From Varanus komodoensis (Eukaryota; Chordata; Lepidosauria; Squamata; Varanidae): DNA of 64,000 nt. This document shows positions 1 through 12,200 of the stretch, one piece after another; the stretch's first letter is position 1; each line of letters opens with the position of its first letter. The notes beneath the pieces were generated by a model that was given only the letters and a program-made list of their open reading frames with translations, was not told the origin of the DNA and made no database searches. The position numbers were made by a program, and so were the translations under genes. The stretch lies in the NCBI RefSeq assembly GCF_004798865.1, contig NW_025335468.1:3809266-3873265 (forward strand), in the 5' to 3' direction.

Positions 1-418
1 GCCCTAAACAGCTTGGGTCCTGGTTACCTGAAGGAGCGCTTACATCCATATATGCCCAGATCGGCAGGAGAGGCCCTTCTCCAGGAGCCCTCCGTGAAAG
101 GAGGAGGGCTTTCTCAGCAGTGGCGCCTAAGTTATGGAATGCGCTCCCCAGAGAGGTCCGCCTGGCGCCGTTGTTATTTGTTTTTCGGCACCAGGCGAAG
201 ACCTTTTTATTTAAGCAGCATTTTAAATGTTAATATTATTGAATTTTATCTGGCCAGGGTGGCTTATTTTATATTGTATATTTGTATTTTATTTTAATGT
301 ATATATTTTAAAATGTTATTTATGATGTTTTAATTTAATGTTGTAAGCCGCCCTGAGGCTTCGGCAAATGGGGCGGCATAAAAATGTTTTAATTAATAAA
401 TAAATAAATAAATAAATA
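1..418 (+). mobile_element. L2/CR1-clade LINE, 3' end with last ORF2 codons
   Basis: One frame reads LWNALPREVRLAPLLFVFRH and then QAKTFLFKQHF before a stop, the usual C-terminal end of ORF2 in this LINE group. Upstream, LNSLGPGYLKERLHPYMPR is the matching earlier segment in another frame. A 3' UTR follows with GTAAGCCGCCCTGAGG, and the element ends in an AATA/AAAT repeat (about 397-420). It is truncated by the window edge. Confidence 0.8.
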
Positions 419-504
419 AATCTGACAAGCCATCTGCAACCCTAAAAAAGCATATGGGTTCTGGGTGCCTTCCCAACAGCTCACCTTCACTGGATTTGCA
501 CATA

Positions 505-876
505 ATGCAAGCTATGAAGGCTGAGCACCAAAGAATCGAGGCCTTTGAACTGTGGTGCTGGAGAAGACTCCTGTGAGTCCCTTGGACTGCTAGGCGATCA
601 AACCGGTCAGTCCTAGAGATCAACCCTGACTGCTCTTTAGAAGGCCAGATACTGAAGATGAAACTCAAATACTTTGGCCACCTAATGAGAAGGAAGGACT
701 CCCTGGAGAAGAGCCTAATGCTGGGAACAATAGATGGCAAAAGAAGGAGGGGACGGCAGAGAATGAGGTGGCTGGATGGAGTCACTGGAGGACAGGATGG
801 TCTGGAGGGGTGTTGTCTATGGGGTCAGAATGGGTTGGACATGACTTTGTGACTAACAATATAACAACAACAATGA
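505..876 (+). mobile_element. RTE-BovB LINE, 3' end
   Basis: Translation gives AEHQRIEAFELWCWRRLL and, after a break, KLKYFGHLMRRKDSLEKSLM then RRGRQRMRWLDG, the C-terminal part of BovB ORF2. It ends with GGGTTGGACATGACTTTGTG and an ACAACAACA tail, which is diagnostic of BovB. It contains a stop and internal deletions, so it is dead. Confidence 0.9.
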
Positions 877-3130
877 AGCTCTCCTACTGCAGCTCAAATA
901 TTCAAAACAGTGGTGACTGCTAGAAGGAAGAAAAATCCTGCTGGGGAAGTTCACCCATGCTGGTTTCTTGTTATGATTCAACCAGGCCATTGAGTTTAAT
1001 GAGACTGGCTCCCTCGTAACTGCACAGAACTGCAGTCATGCCACAAAAATGTTTTGTCTCTGAAGTCACATGATATTTTCTCGAAAACCTGATCATTCTT
1101 CCTTTATTTTTGTAACACACAGTTTTAGATAGACAAGCACGTGTCTCTGTGTGTTTGGAACATTTTTCTTCTTCCTTTGAATGAGTTCCCCTCCTCCTCC
1201 TCCCACCAACTTTTAATTTTCATCTGACTTTCAGATTTCACAGAACTGTTTCTCAGGCTGGATATTGAACCAAAGAAGGGGTGGGAGAGGAAAGAGTAAA
1301 ATAGTCTTCTAGCCAGGAGGATCACTGCTGTCAGCCTCAGGAAGTCACAACTTCCAACAAAGCTCAAAAGGGGACAGGGACTTACACGCAATGCTCCTGT
1401 ACGGTGAAAGCTCTGACAGCAACCCCACTAATTCCGTCTGTTCCAAATGCAATGCCTCTTGCGTTTGCTGCTTATGGCAAGAGACCACTTGCCATAACCA
1501 TGCCAGATGGCACACTAAGCTCAGCAGTCAAGTGGGAAAAGGGTAGAAAGATGGCAAGGGTGGCTTATGGTGACATATCGCACAGAATTAATATTTCATA
1601 GCTAATTTACAAGTGAATTATTTATGGTCAGCGTTGTGTTGGACTGATCTCTCCTAAAACAGAAGGGGGTGATTAACATTTTAGGTATAGGAAGGCATGA
1701 GCAAGTGTGGGAATGCCTTGATTCCAGATCAGTTATGTATTCCCCAGCTTGTGGCATGTCACAGTTTCTTCTTCCTTAAATCAGATTGCTTATTGTGGTC
1801 TGCCAGTCATCAGTTTATGATGCAAGGCAAGGTTTGCTGGTCTACACATGCAGCTGCAAGAAGTGATAGCATGGACTGTGCCACAGGGGCAGCCACCCCA
1901 AAATCTGGGGAGTTCTCTGGCCCCCTTATGTCTGAGTAAGGGATCCCACCACTTCCACTTGCCATTCAGTTCTGATTGACATGTGGCTGTCAGGACTCAG
2001 TTCAGGCCTTCTACCATCTGTCAAAAACAACTTGGATAGCCTGCCTCCTAGATTTCTGGAACTGTTCTGAGCGTTTGCAAGATATTAATTTATACTTTGA
2101 TTGTAGCTGCTTCTAGAATCGGGAAAACTATGCAGAAGAAAACCCCAAAGAGCATTAGCATCAGAATAATACAAGCTTTTTTAATGGTTTTCAAATTGCC
2201 AGACTCTACACACCTCAATTATTTCACAAAACTGCTGATTATAACAAGTGATTTGCACCAATTGTTTTCCAAGGTTTCAATCCAGGGGGAGGTTTTCCTG
2301 AGAGAATTTCAGGGAAATAAATGAATAGGATCTACTACCTTTTTTAACCCTCTGTAAACTATCAAGGAATTCTTGGCACTTATTTACGTTTTTAAAGATT
2401 TTACTATGCTCTTCAGCTGAAAGGCTCCCTGAGCAGCTTACATAAGATCAATAAAGACAAGACAGCTTCTGAAAAAGTATTATGCTTCTATTTGTTAAAA
2501 GTGGCGATCAATATCTGCACTGTATCCTCTGTGGGTTCCATGCCACAAAGCAATTCTTATAGTGGGTGGCACATAAGAACTGGGTGATGATTTTTGCCAC
2601 GTAGGCTGTTCTTGGACACATGTTTTTTCTCCTCTCAGGTTGACACATTCACACTTGTGCAGGTGGTGTGATGGTCAACCAGTTTGGTGCAGGATGATAA
2701 ACAGTGACAGAAATGGACTTTTCAGCAATGCAGCATCTTCTTCTGCAGCAAAATATATACTGATGATGTCAGTACAGTTATTTCCTGTCATTTTTTCTTT
2801 CTCTTCTACTTCTGTACATCGCCATTAACATCACAATACAAAATTCGGTATGGTATAGTATGTTTTAGTATAGCATCATATCGCTCTCTTTTGTCCATTC
2901 CCACTGTCCAACTTTCCCTTCTATTTTGTGCACTTTTGTAGGAATGCAGAATAGTACAGCTTTGTCTTTGCTTCTCAGGTAATGGATGGATTTAGGATTC
3001 TGTATGGCCTTGGCAATGAGTTTGCCAGCCATGTACTCATAGAAACTTTGTCTTAGCAGGGACCTGTATATGCAAAAAAGATTTCCCCTCCTCCTCTTCT
3101 TCTCCCCCCTCCTCCTTTTCTTGCTGCTTA
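877..3130. other. Intergenic sequence without recognised genes
   Basis: I see no exon, RNA gene or clear repeat here. Short open frames lack recognisable motifs. Pyrimidine-rich runs lie at about 1185-1205 and 3085-3120. Confidence 0.6.
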
Positions 3131-3140
3131 CAAAGCACCA

Positions 3141-3392
3141 CAGGGGTTAGGGGCACAGGACCCCCACAAAAATGGAAAAACTGCAAATATCTCTAGGGAA
3201 CTACACACTCTGTTTGGGGACACCTTACCCTTTGTCTTGCTACTAGCCAGCCTCACCCACATGTTTTCTGTCTCAGTGGGTGTGAAAACTGAAGAGATAT
3301 TCATGGTTTCCCCCTAGGGATATTTGCAATTTTCCCCTAAAGATATTCTCAGTTTTTCCACTTTTGTGGGGGTCCTGCACCCTTAACCCCTG
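3141..3392. mobile_element. Non-autonomous DNA transposon (MITE) with 58-bp inverted repeats
   Basis: The left arm 3141-3198 (CAGGGGTTAGGGGCACAGGA...) pairs with the right arm 3335-3392 (...TTAACCCCTG) at about 85-90% identity, with about 136 bp between. It has no coding capacity. A half copy of the same arm, ending GGAGGGCTAACTATA, lies at 30008-30097. The end sequence suggests a pogo/Tigger-type Tc1/mariner relative, but the family was not confirmed. Confidence 0.65.
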
Positions 3393-4352
3393 CAAATGTA
3401 GCCTTTGCTACTATTGGCAGTTTCAGGCACCTGCTGGAGGCTTGGAAACTTTCCCCTGCAGAGATGGGGGTCCTGCTGTATTTTAAAGTCTCTGCCACTG
3501 GAGACATAGCCATTCTTTCACTGGAGTTTTGAGCAAAAAGCCATTTTATTCTGAGCTGCAGGGCATGTTAAAAATAAGTCAAATGCAAGGAGCAATATAT
3601 GCCAGCCCGCACACAAATTCTCACAGCTAATTACCCTAGAGTAAGGGCTTCAGACTGACTGAGACTCTCTGCTACAGCATGTTACACCACCCAAGAGGGC
3701 AACCTCCACAGCGTAATAGCCTGGAATGTCTTTGGAAATGTCCAGGCATCTTTGCATTCAGGTGTCCTTTTGCCCATAGCAGCAGCAGCCACTGCCACCC
3801 TTTTAATAAATGTACACAACCCCACAGAAATATAGTGTAGCATTACAAGAGCAGAAAGCTGAAACTTCTGCTCACATTTGCCTTGCCAGTTTCTGGCCCA
3901 ATCCCCCTGGGCCAGGACATGTTATCAGAACCTGCAGCTATGATGTTGGGGTGGGAGTGGGAGGGTTGTCAACTTCCTGATTGCCCTGTTTCTATGCAGT
4001 TTAAATAGCAATTGTTAGCAAGTGGCTATTGTATATGTACATGCAATATGTATTATCTAGTAATCCTTCCAAAGAGCCAGGAAAGATAGGAGTGTAGTAT
4101 TGTTTTATTCTTGTATTGTAGATGGGGCACCATGATGAAACTGTGTGACTGGGACACAGTAGGAGCTGTAGTCCCCTTTTCTGTCTAAATATGCCTAAGA
4201 TTGTGCCTTTAGGCACTGCTGCACACAAAAAACCCCTGTACCTCTCTACTGATTAGATTGTAATTGCTGTGGTTTTATTGTTTTATTGTCCATATGTTGT
4301 CCCTGTCTTTCTTATTTATATGGTTTAAAGTTTCAACTTTTGTTGACTGTTA

Positions 4353-4636
4353 AAGGTAAAAAAGGTAAAGGTTTCCCCTTGACATTAAAGTCCAGTCATG
4401 CCTGACTCTATGGGGCAGTGCATGACTAAACACTAAAGTGCACGGAACGCTGTTATGTTCCCACCGAAGTGGTACCTTCTTATCTACTTGCATTTGCATG
4501 CTTTCGAACTGCAAGGTTGGCAGGAGCTGGGACGGAGCAATGGGAACTCACCCCATTGTGCAGATTCAAACCGGCAACCTTTCGATCAACCAGCCCAGCA
4601 GCACAGCGGTTTAAACCACTGTGCCACCTGTGTCCC
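4353..4636 (-). mobile_element. Sauria-type tRNA-derived SINE
   Basis: Read on the minus strand it starts at the right with a tRNA-like head: TGGCACAGTGGTTTAAACC as A-box region and GGTTTGAATCTG as B box. It ends at the left with a BovB-like tail (GAGTCAGGCATGACTGGACT, then AAACCTTTACC). Near-perfect 13-bp target duplications flank it: TTGTTGACTGTTA at 4340-4352 and TTGTTAACTGTTA at 4637-4649. Such SINEs mark squamate genomes and depend on BovB for movement. Confidence 0.85.
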
Positions 4637-4904
4637 TTGTTAACTGTTAGCTTTTGGCAATTGAAACAAACAAAACCCAGACAAACAAACATCCTTCAGG
4701 TGGACTCATGCTCCTGGAATGGAGTTTCCCTTTCCTCCCCTTACAGCCCCTGGACTCTCCTTCCAAAATCTGCACTGAAGGAGCCCCAAAACATGGCGAA
4801 GAAGATTTTGAGGACACATTGAGGGCTGCAGGGGAGAGGAAGAATTCCACCCCTGCCATTCTGATGGAAGCCACTCTGTTAACAAAAGGGATTAAATGGG
4901 TCCT

Positions 4905-5352
4905 TCCCTTAAGCTTTGGGAGATGGTCCTTTCATCTATCCAGATACTACGATCAAATTCTGGGGCCTGTCTCTGACTGTCACCTCTGAGGGAGGCTTGG
5001 ATGGTGGCAGCAAGGGAAAGGGCCTTTTCAGTGGTGGTCCCCCAGGTCTGGAATGAGATCCGCAGTGAGGCTCACCTGGTACCAACTTTATTATCCTTTT
5101 TGGTGCCAGGTAAATACCATCCTCCACTGCAGGGTATTCAAGTAGCTTACTGGGGCCTGCTAACTGTTACTCCGGTCTGAAGATTTTTTTTCCTGTTTAA
5201 ACTTGGTTTGAAATTTTGTATTGTCAGCTTTTTAACGATATTTTAATATGCTTTTAATACAATGTATTTTATTGCTATTTTTAAAGTACTTTCTGGACCA
5301 CACAGAGAGTGTCAGGTATTGGGCAGTATAGAAAATAATTAAATAAATAAAT
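4905..5352 (+). mobile_element. L2/CR1-clade LINE, 3' end
   Basis: It has the family's run of AGGGAAAGGGCCTTTTCAGT and GTCTGGAATGAGATCCGC, which corresponds to the ORF2 end. An AT-rich 3' UTR follows, with a terminal TAAATAAATAAATG tract at about 5340-5352. It is degraded. Confidence 0.65.
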
Positions 5353-6347
5353 GCTAGGCATGTTTGCATCCTTATAAAGAATGAGCACCGTGGAAAAGAA
5401 ACTAAGAACAAGGTATATAAAATCTGTCATTGGGTTTTATTTGCGGCATCAGTTTTATTTATTTTTCCCTTTGCTGAACTCCTGTTAATTATGGATGGCA
5501 CTGAGGAAAGGTGGCTGAAATCAAGAGTTCCCAAAATGCAGGCAATCCATCAGCCTGCTGGTAATCTTGCTCTTGACTCATTAGCGAATGCAAATCTTCT
5601 TTCCATCTAATTCTTTTGCATGGACAAATTACCTGCAAATTAGTAAGAGAGAGAATTTCACCATTATGCAATCCATTTATGGATCTGTGAAACCTAATTT
5701 CTCAAACTGTAAAATAGTCACTTCTGGGACAGGACTGGTGCCAGTTTCACTTTCTATCTGTGCCAAACCCAAACTGAAACCTTGACGAGAACAATTACGC
5801 TCAAAGTGTGGGCGCTTTCTGATAACTCTCTGGGATGATGCTTCCTGCATCCTGGTCTTTAATGTGTATTTCATCGTGGGCCAGCATTGGGGCAGGCTCT
5901 CCCACCATGTGAAGTTGGTGGACACCCATTCTTGCCACAGCTGGGCCTGTCTCCTCCCTGCTGCTGCTATCTCCCCCACCACCTGCCCCGCATATGTCCA
6001 TTTGACCCGGCCCACTGGGGGGTCCCTCTCTCCCTCCCCCACCCCAATAATCTCTGCCTCCTCACCCACCGCATCTTTCTGTCCCAGCCGAGCCCATTCA
6101 GCCCTTTGGCACCATACACCTCACTCTACTGCTGCTTTCTGAAGACCCAGGGGCCCTTCCTTGGGGGACAGGAAGGCTCAAGGAGATGCAAGCAAGAGGA
6201 AAACTCAGGAAAAATATGTTCTCAATTTTTTCATATTCTTTTTTGTTGTTTTTCCAAAAAAAAAAAATGGAAAATGGATAAAATGAATTATGAAGCATCT
6301 GCTTACACAGTGTTGAATAAAATGTTTAGACAAGGTGCTCATATTTT
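5353..6347. other. Intergenic sequence, GC-rich block at 5860-6170
   Basis: A C-rich, G-poor stretch keeps several frames open here, including 196 codons on the plus strand and 130 on the minus strand. None shows a domain, and they overlap each other. I treat them as composition effects. The stretch may be an old unclassified repeat. Confidence 0.5.
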
Positions 6348-6529
6348 TTTGTTTAGTCGCAAACTCGTGCCCAACCCATCACGACCCCATGGAGAACATT
6401 CCTCCAGGGTCTCCTGTCCTCCACCATCCCTGGAATCCACCCAAGCCCACACCCACTGCCCCAGTGACCCCATCTAGCTACCTCATCCTCTGCCATCCCC
6501 TTCTCCTTTTGCCATCATTGTTCCCAGAA
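6348..6529 (-). mobile_element. RTE-BovB LINE, 3' end
   Basis: The reverse complement matches the BovB 3' terminus: GGGAACAATG at the right, then the AGGATGAGGTAGCTAGATGG region and CCATGGGGTCGTGATGGGTT, ending at a CGACTAAAC tail at the left (6348-6360). It is the same family part as 505-876, in the opposite orientation. Confidence 0.85.
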
Positions 6530-7965
6530 GTAAACATTTGGGAGAAGTAAATATAAGAACCCAAAGACTAGGTACAGTATCAGATCCTTACAATTCTGAG
6601 CAAAAGCAAGTCCTAGTTGTAAGCTGAGATGAGGGGCACCACTCAATGTGTGTTTAGATCAAAAATAAAGTACACCAACTTCCATCAAGCCTCACTGCTC
6701 TCTGAAGCTCTTAAATGCAAGTGCAAGATGCATTTCTGCCTGTGGGGGGCACTGCTTTTGTCAGAAGACAAGTGGGGTTCAGTTTCTTCTTTGCTCATGG
6801 GTTTTCTTTTGTTGGTGGTTCTGTTTCTGCCCTCTTCTCTATGCCTCAGACGACTGCCAGAAAGCCAGAGTAAAACATGTTGCTGTAAATGCATTTATTT
6901 GCAGGGTAAGTATTTCAATTTATCTGAATCATAATTTGTTATAAATCATAATTTAATTCCTGCTAAACTCTCTCCCACATAGCTTGGTGTTTACTGGCAA
7001 GCTAGCTGCTAAATTATTTTTTGCTTTCCCTCCTCTCAGCAAAATGATGCGATAAACATCCAGCATATGGAGGCATTTCTACCCTGTAAGGAGAACGTGA
7101 ATTGCAAATACTGTCAAATGAACTATACGTTTCCAAATGCAACTAAGGATGGCAACACACACTCTTGTTTCATGAAAAAGGCATAAAAAATCCTTCATGG
7201 ATCAGAGTGAGGAGGGCTATACTGTTGCAAGTGCAGGTAGCTTTTTTCAGCATCCTCACGCCAGATGTCCTCTTTCTGCTCCTTTTCTAACACCAGCATC
7301 ATCACAAAGTTTCCCCATCAGCAACAGGATCTTCACATAAACACTGCAAACAGCTGCATCCAAAAAATGCTCAGTAGTTTCATTTGTAGACAAGGCTACT
7401 CCTAAAGGTCTAGAAAGAACTAATCAAAGCCTTGCAAGACCAATGCATTCTTCTGGAAGCTTATTGTAGTAACTGAAAGTGGGTAGTTGCAAGGGCATAA
7501 CTCAGTGTGGTTGCATGTGAACCTCCACACCGGGTGGATCATGGGCACCCATTGAATGATGGAAGGAACACAGAGGTGAAAATTGCCTCAGCATTCTCCC
7601 CCCGACTCCCAAATGCTTTGATGGCCAAGTTCGCCCCAGTTCACAAGGAGAATGGCTGGAGGCAACTGGTCCAGGTATGGTATGTTTAAATGCTTCCTGC
7701 CATGTGGTTGGGTCTCCTACTGTTGTTTACAAAACATATAAGCAAAGGAGCTTGAGAAGCAGCTGTAACTATGCCAAGAAAGAGAAATGTAAACCTGGAC
7801 TTAGCACATGGGAAAATTGGGAGTTACAGGATTCTGCATTTCATAGTAGCATACAAAACCAAATTTAAATTTTGGCTCCCTTCTCACCACTGGTCCTTGC
7901 CACCATTGTACTAGAAAGTGGTTGCAGAGTTTCTGTCATTTCTATCATTTATCCAAATGCTGAAT
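6530..7965. other. Intergenic sequence without recognised genes
   Basis: Nothing coding or repetitive was recognised. Only short frames without motifs are present. Confidence 0.55.
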
Positions 7966-8325
7966 TAGGAATCTCCTTCATGGATCACTGCCTTGTTGTG
8001 GCAAAGGGGCTTGCGTAGCTCAATGAAGCTATGAGCTATGCTGTGCAGGGTCACCCAAGACGGACAGGTCATAGCAGAGAGCTCCGACAAAACATGATCC
8101 ACTGGAGAAGGAAATGGCAGCCACTCCAGTATCTTTGCCATGAAAACCCCATGGACAGTACCAAAAGGCAAAAAGATATGATGCTGGAAGATGAGCCCCT
8201 CAGGTCGGAAGGTGTCCAATATGCTACTGGGGAAGAGCGGAGGGCTAGTACTAGTAGCACCAGATACATCAGCAACTGAGTGTCCTTTCGGCTTTGACCC
8301 AGTCGCTTCATTCTTTCTGGTGCTA
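7966..8325 (+). mobile_element. RTE-BovB LINE, 5' region, interrupted by the assembly gap
   Basis: It begins CTCCTTCATGGATCACTGCC and continues through AGAAGGAAATGGCAGCC and ATGATGCTGGAAGATGAGCC, the 5' untranslated region of full-length BovB. It runs into the N block. The same 5' segment occurs inverted at 8845-9206, forming a large palindrome around the gap. Confidence 0.85.
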
Positions 8326-8425
8326 NNNNNNNNNNNNNNNNNNNNNNNNNNNNNNNNNNNNNNNNNNNNNNNNNNNNNNNNNNNNNNNNNNNNNNNNNNN
8401 NNNNNNNNNNNNNNNNNNNNNNNNN
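8326..8425. other. Assembly gap of 100 N
   Basis: Exactly 100 N, the usual placeholder for a gap of unknown size. It lies between two converging BovB copies, so missing or misjoined repeat sequence is likely here. Confidence 0.98.
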
Positions 8426-9206
8426 CATTTTTTGGGGTTAATTCTAGAAGGTGTTGTAGGCCTTCATAGAACCGGTCAACTTCAGCCTCTTCAGCACCAG
8501 TGGTTGGGGCACAGACTTGGACTATTGTGATGTTGAATGGTTTGCCTTGGATTCGAACTGAGATCATTCTATCATTTTGGAGATTGTATCCCAGTACTGC
8601 TTTTCCTACTCTTTTACTGACTATGAAGGCTACTCCATTTCTTCTGAGGGATTCTTGCCTGCAGTAGTATACTTGATGGTCATCTGAATGAAATTCACCC
8701 ATTCCTGTCCATTTTAGTTCACTGATTCCTAAGATGTTGATATTCAGTCTTGTCATCTCTTGTTTGACCACTTCCAGCTTGCCTTGATTCATGGATCTTA
8801 CATTCCACGTTCCTATAGAGTATAAATCTTTACAGCATCAGACTTTCCTTTCACCACCAGATACATCAGCAACTGAGTGTCCTTTTGGCTTTGACCCAGT
8901 CACTTCATTCTTTCTGGCGCTACTAGTACTAGCCCTCTGCTCTTCCCCAGTAGCATATTGGACACCTTCCGACCTGAGGGCTCATCTTCTGGTGTCATCT
9001 TTTTGCCTTTGGTACTGTCCATGGGGTTTTCATGGCAAAGATACTGGAGTGGGTTGCCATTTCCTTCTCCAGTGGCTCACATTTTGTCAGAGCTCTCTGC
9101 TATGACCTGTCCATCTTGGGTGACCCTGCATGGCATAGCTCCTAGCTGCATTGAGCTACGTCAGCCCCTTCGCCATGACAAGGCAGTGATCCATGAAGGA
9201 GTGCGC
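8426..9206 (-). mobile_element. RTE-BovB LINE, 5' UTR and start of the endonuclease ORF
   Basis: On the minus strand the 5' UTR runs from 9206 leftwards and enters the coding start at 8792: MNQGKLEVVKQEMTRLNINI, ILGISELKWTGMGEF, and NGVAFIVSKRVGKAVLGYN. These are N-terminal apurinic-endonuclease (APE) motifs of BovB ORF2. The frame is open for about 120 codons until the gap. A 5'-complete BovB is unusual, because most copies are 5'-truncated. Confidence 0.9.
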
Positions 9207-12200
9207 TTCTTACCCAGCCAGAATTCATCCACCCAATGCTAACCGAGAATACCCATATGTATTTTTGGAAGACTATTTAGATTTTTATTTAAATAATATT
9301 ATCACTTAAATAATAAATAAATGTAACAATCCTTTCAGCTCAGCCCCATCCTCTTATCTACAAAGCTACTTTGAAGATCTATTTGCAGAAGGTTCCCTGT
9401 TGCCCTTTCAAAAGCTCCACAGCAGTACAGCTTTAGCTGCAAAAGGATTAAAGGTGATTGCACACACACACATGCCTATGCATAAGGGGGACAATTGTCT
9501 GGAGTGCTCTGGATGTTTTGTGGGATCCAAAATGTTGAGGGAAAGGGATGGGCCTTATATGTGTTGCATATTATTTATGTATGTATTCAATTATATATTA
9601 TAGTTTATTATAGCATATTATAGTGTAGTGAAGCTTTCTGGAAGAAGGGTGTTCTGAAACGTGAAAAATGCTCAAGGTTGGTAGATGGTAGATCTTCCCT
9701 AAATTTAATAAGAACCCAGACTACTTGTTGCCAGTGCTATCAGCAGAAAGGATTGGAAGGCAAGGAAAACTCCTAGTAGAGACCATTATGAATGTGTTAC
9801 TAAACCACAGTGACAACCAAGCATATGCCAAGAAATCAAGAATGGCTGTTGACAGAGAATTGTAACATTCACTCACATTTTCTCTCTCTCTCTCTTCAAG
9901 ACTCTTCTTGAGTGTGCCTAGAATTGCCACAAAATCTCATTGCTCCAGCTCAAGTGAGTCGCCTTTATCATTCTCCCACTTTAGCCTGAATTAATCCTAA
10001 ACAAAAGAGTCTAGTGTTATGACTCTGAATGCCCATTAAGATGTGAAATGATACACTCAAGACCAAATTTCCCCTCACAGAACAAGAAGGAAAAGCAGAA
10101 ATTCATCTTCCCTGTTTCTTATTCAAAGTCCCCACTGTAATCTCACTTTCTGGATTATTTTCCCATGCCAGTACCCTTCTGCAGCTGCTTGCAGGGGTTA
10201 TACTTGATAAAACAGGGAAGAATCTTTATGTTGGGGAAGATCTTTCTTGTTCTCTTTCTCTCCCTGCTACACTGAGAGAGCAAGGATAGAAAGCCCGCAG
10301 CAACTGGGCCATGCTGGGAATTTTGGCCTTGTTTCGGCTTAAACTTGCATAGGATTGCCCCACTGAATCTCCTGTCCTTGGTGCCTCTGTCACTAATGAC
10401 ATCAGCCATGCGCATTAAAAAATGTGCACAGGCTGTCCAGTCACTTCACTTGCACCTGCCATTTTTGCAGTACTAAACAAAGGAGACAGTCATAACTACA
10501 CAATCCATGAATTCAGGAAGCGGGGAAAGAGAGGCAGAAGCCCCCGACAAAAGCCAAAAGGAATTTATGATCACACACAGCCTCTTCAGATGCGTGGGCA
10601 ATTTTGATACTTCAGGTACAGAGAACTGCATACATCATCTAAAAGCCACTAAACACGTATAGCAAAATTCTGCTTTGGTTCAGTCATATCTGCCAACAGT
10701 AATGCAGTAACCTACTAAACCACAAGGCTGACCTACAGGAAGTGGCAGGTGTGCCAGTAAATCTCATTGATCCAATTTTGGTTCTAGGACAGTGAATTGG
10801 ACTCCGAACCCAGCAAGGATTAAACGGTCTTATCAATTAGGACTTCCTGCAGTTTAGTTCTTTCTGTTCTGCAGTTTAGTAGATCAGTAGAGTTAGCAGG
10901 GGCAGATTTCAATCAACAGTGGTGAGAGAAAAGAGAACTCCCCAGATTTCTGATGTTTCAATAATTCAGTAATCAATTTTAGCAGTGCTAACCCAGTCAG
11001 GGTAGGGGTAGGGCCAGAGTCTGCGTTATGCCCCCTAACAAGGGCTTGCACAAGTAAGGATGCAGAAATCACCATAGATTAGTAGCAAGTAGCAACACTG
11101 CCATTTTAAAGCTTTTTTCAGACTGCTATGTTTGGTGAAATCAGACTTCCTGTCTCACTGAGCTTCCAAGTGTGCTTAATTCACTTCTCCCTCCCATAAA
11201 TATAGTCTAAAAGCAAAGTCATTTAATCCCATTGCTGGTCTTCAGTAGCAGGGAATCCACCCTTGTATTCTGGTAAAGCCAGGGCTGGATCAAGGTCAGG
11301 ATGGCCCATGGGCTAGATGGCATGTTCCGTTTTAGTGTTGCATAAGTTTCACATAATCCCTAATCCATATTCACCAAATTTGCAAACTCTAAGTAGAGGC
11401 TGAATGGGCACCACAGGCACCACAGTTCATCATGGGTTAAATAACCCTCAACAAGTCACAGCATGACATCTGAACCCAGTCTATCTATCTGCATATAAGT
11501 GCCACCAGAATTTAATAAATATAAAGCAACGGTGGAGATGAATATTCATGCTTACATTTCAAACAAATACTGTATTGTACAGGTTCTGGAATGCCAGCCC
11601 CATCTCTACATTGTGCAGTGGCCTCTGAATGGAAAACATGTCTCTCTTTCCTTCTGTTATGCTTTGTGTGCAAATGAGCTGTAAATATAGAGAAAGGAAA
11701 GCATGCAATAAGATCAAAATATACCGTAATAAGCATAGTATGAACCCCATTCTGAAGGTGGTTCCAGAATGTTGTCAGACCCCATGAGATATGGGGTTGT
11801 GGCCCTTAACAGCAGTCAATACCAGTGTGGTTGAAAACCTGTGGATGAAAGGGAAGAACACCTCATCAAACATTACTAAATGTTACCAGCTATGATCATA
11901 AGATAACTGAAAGGATGTTTGTGGAAGGAAAACTTCTCATTCTTTCTTCCTGCCCTTTGCAGTCTCTCCAGAATGTCAAAGGCCTTTCATGTGGAAACAT
12001 CTCATATTTGCAGGACTCTGCTGTATTTGCAGCAGCCACAATACTCAATTCCACATTTTTCAGACAAGCATTTGCAGATCCTCTGGAGAGATCCTATGGG
12101 GGAAGAGGTGCAGGTGCCCGCAAGGGGGAGGAAAGGATAGGGAAATTTCCCACCTTTCCCTTTATCCTTACTTATCCTAGGTTCCAAGCCCCTGCATTTT

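Noticed and set aside
4555-4630. tRNA-like A and B boxes
   Set aside because: They are the promoter head of a SINE with a BovB-like tail and target duplications, not a tRNA gene. No cloverleaf with a proper acceptor stem was seen.
5677-6477. Overlapping frames of 196 (plus) and 130 (minus) codons in a C-rich block
   Set aside because: They overlap on opposite strands and reflect low stop frequency in GC-rich sequence. I recognised no domain or splice context.
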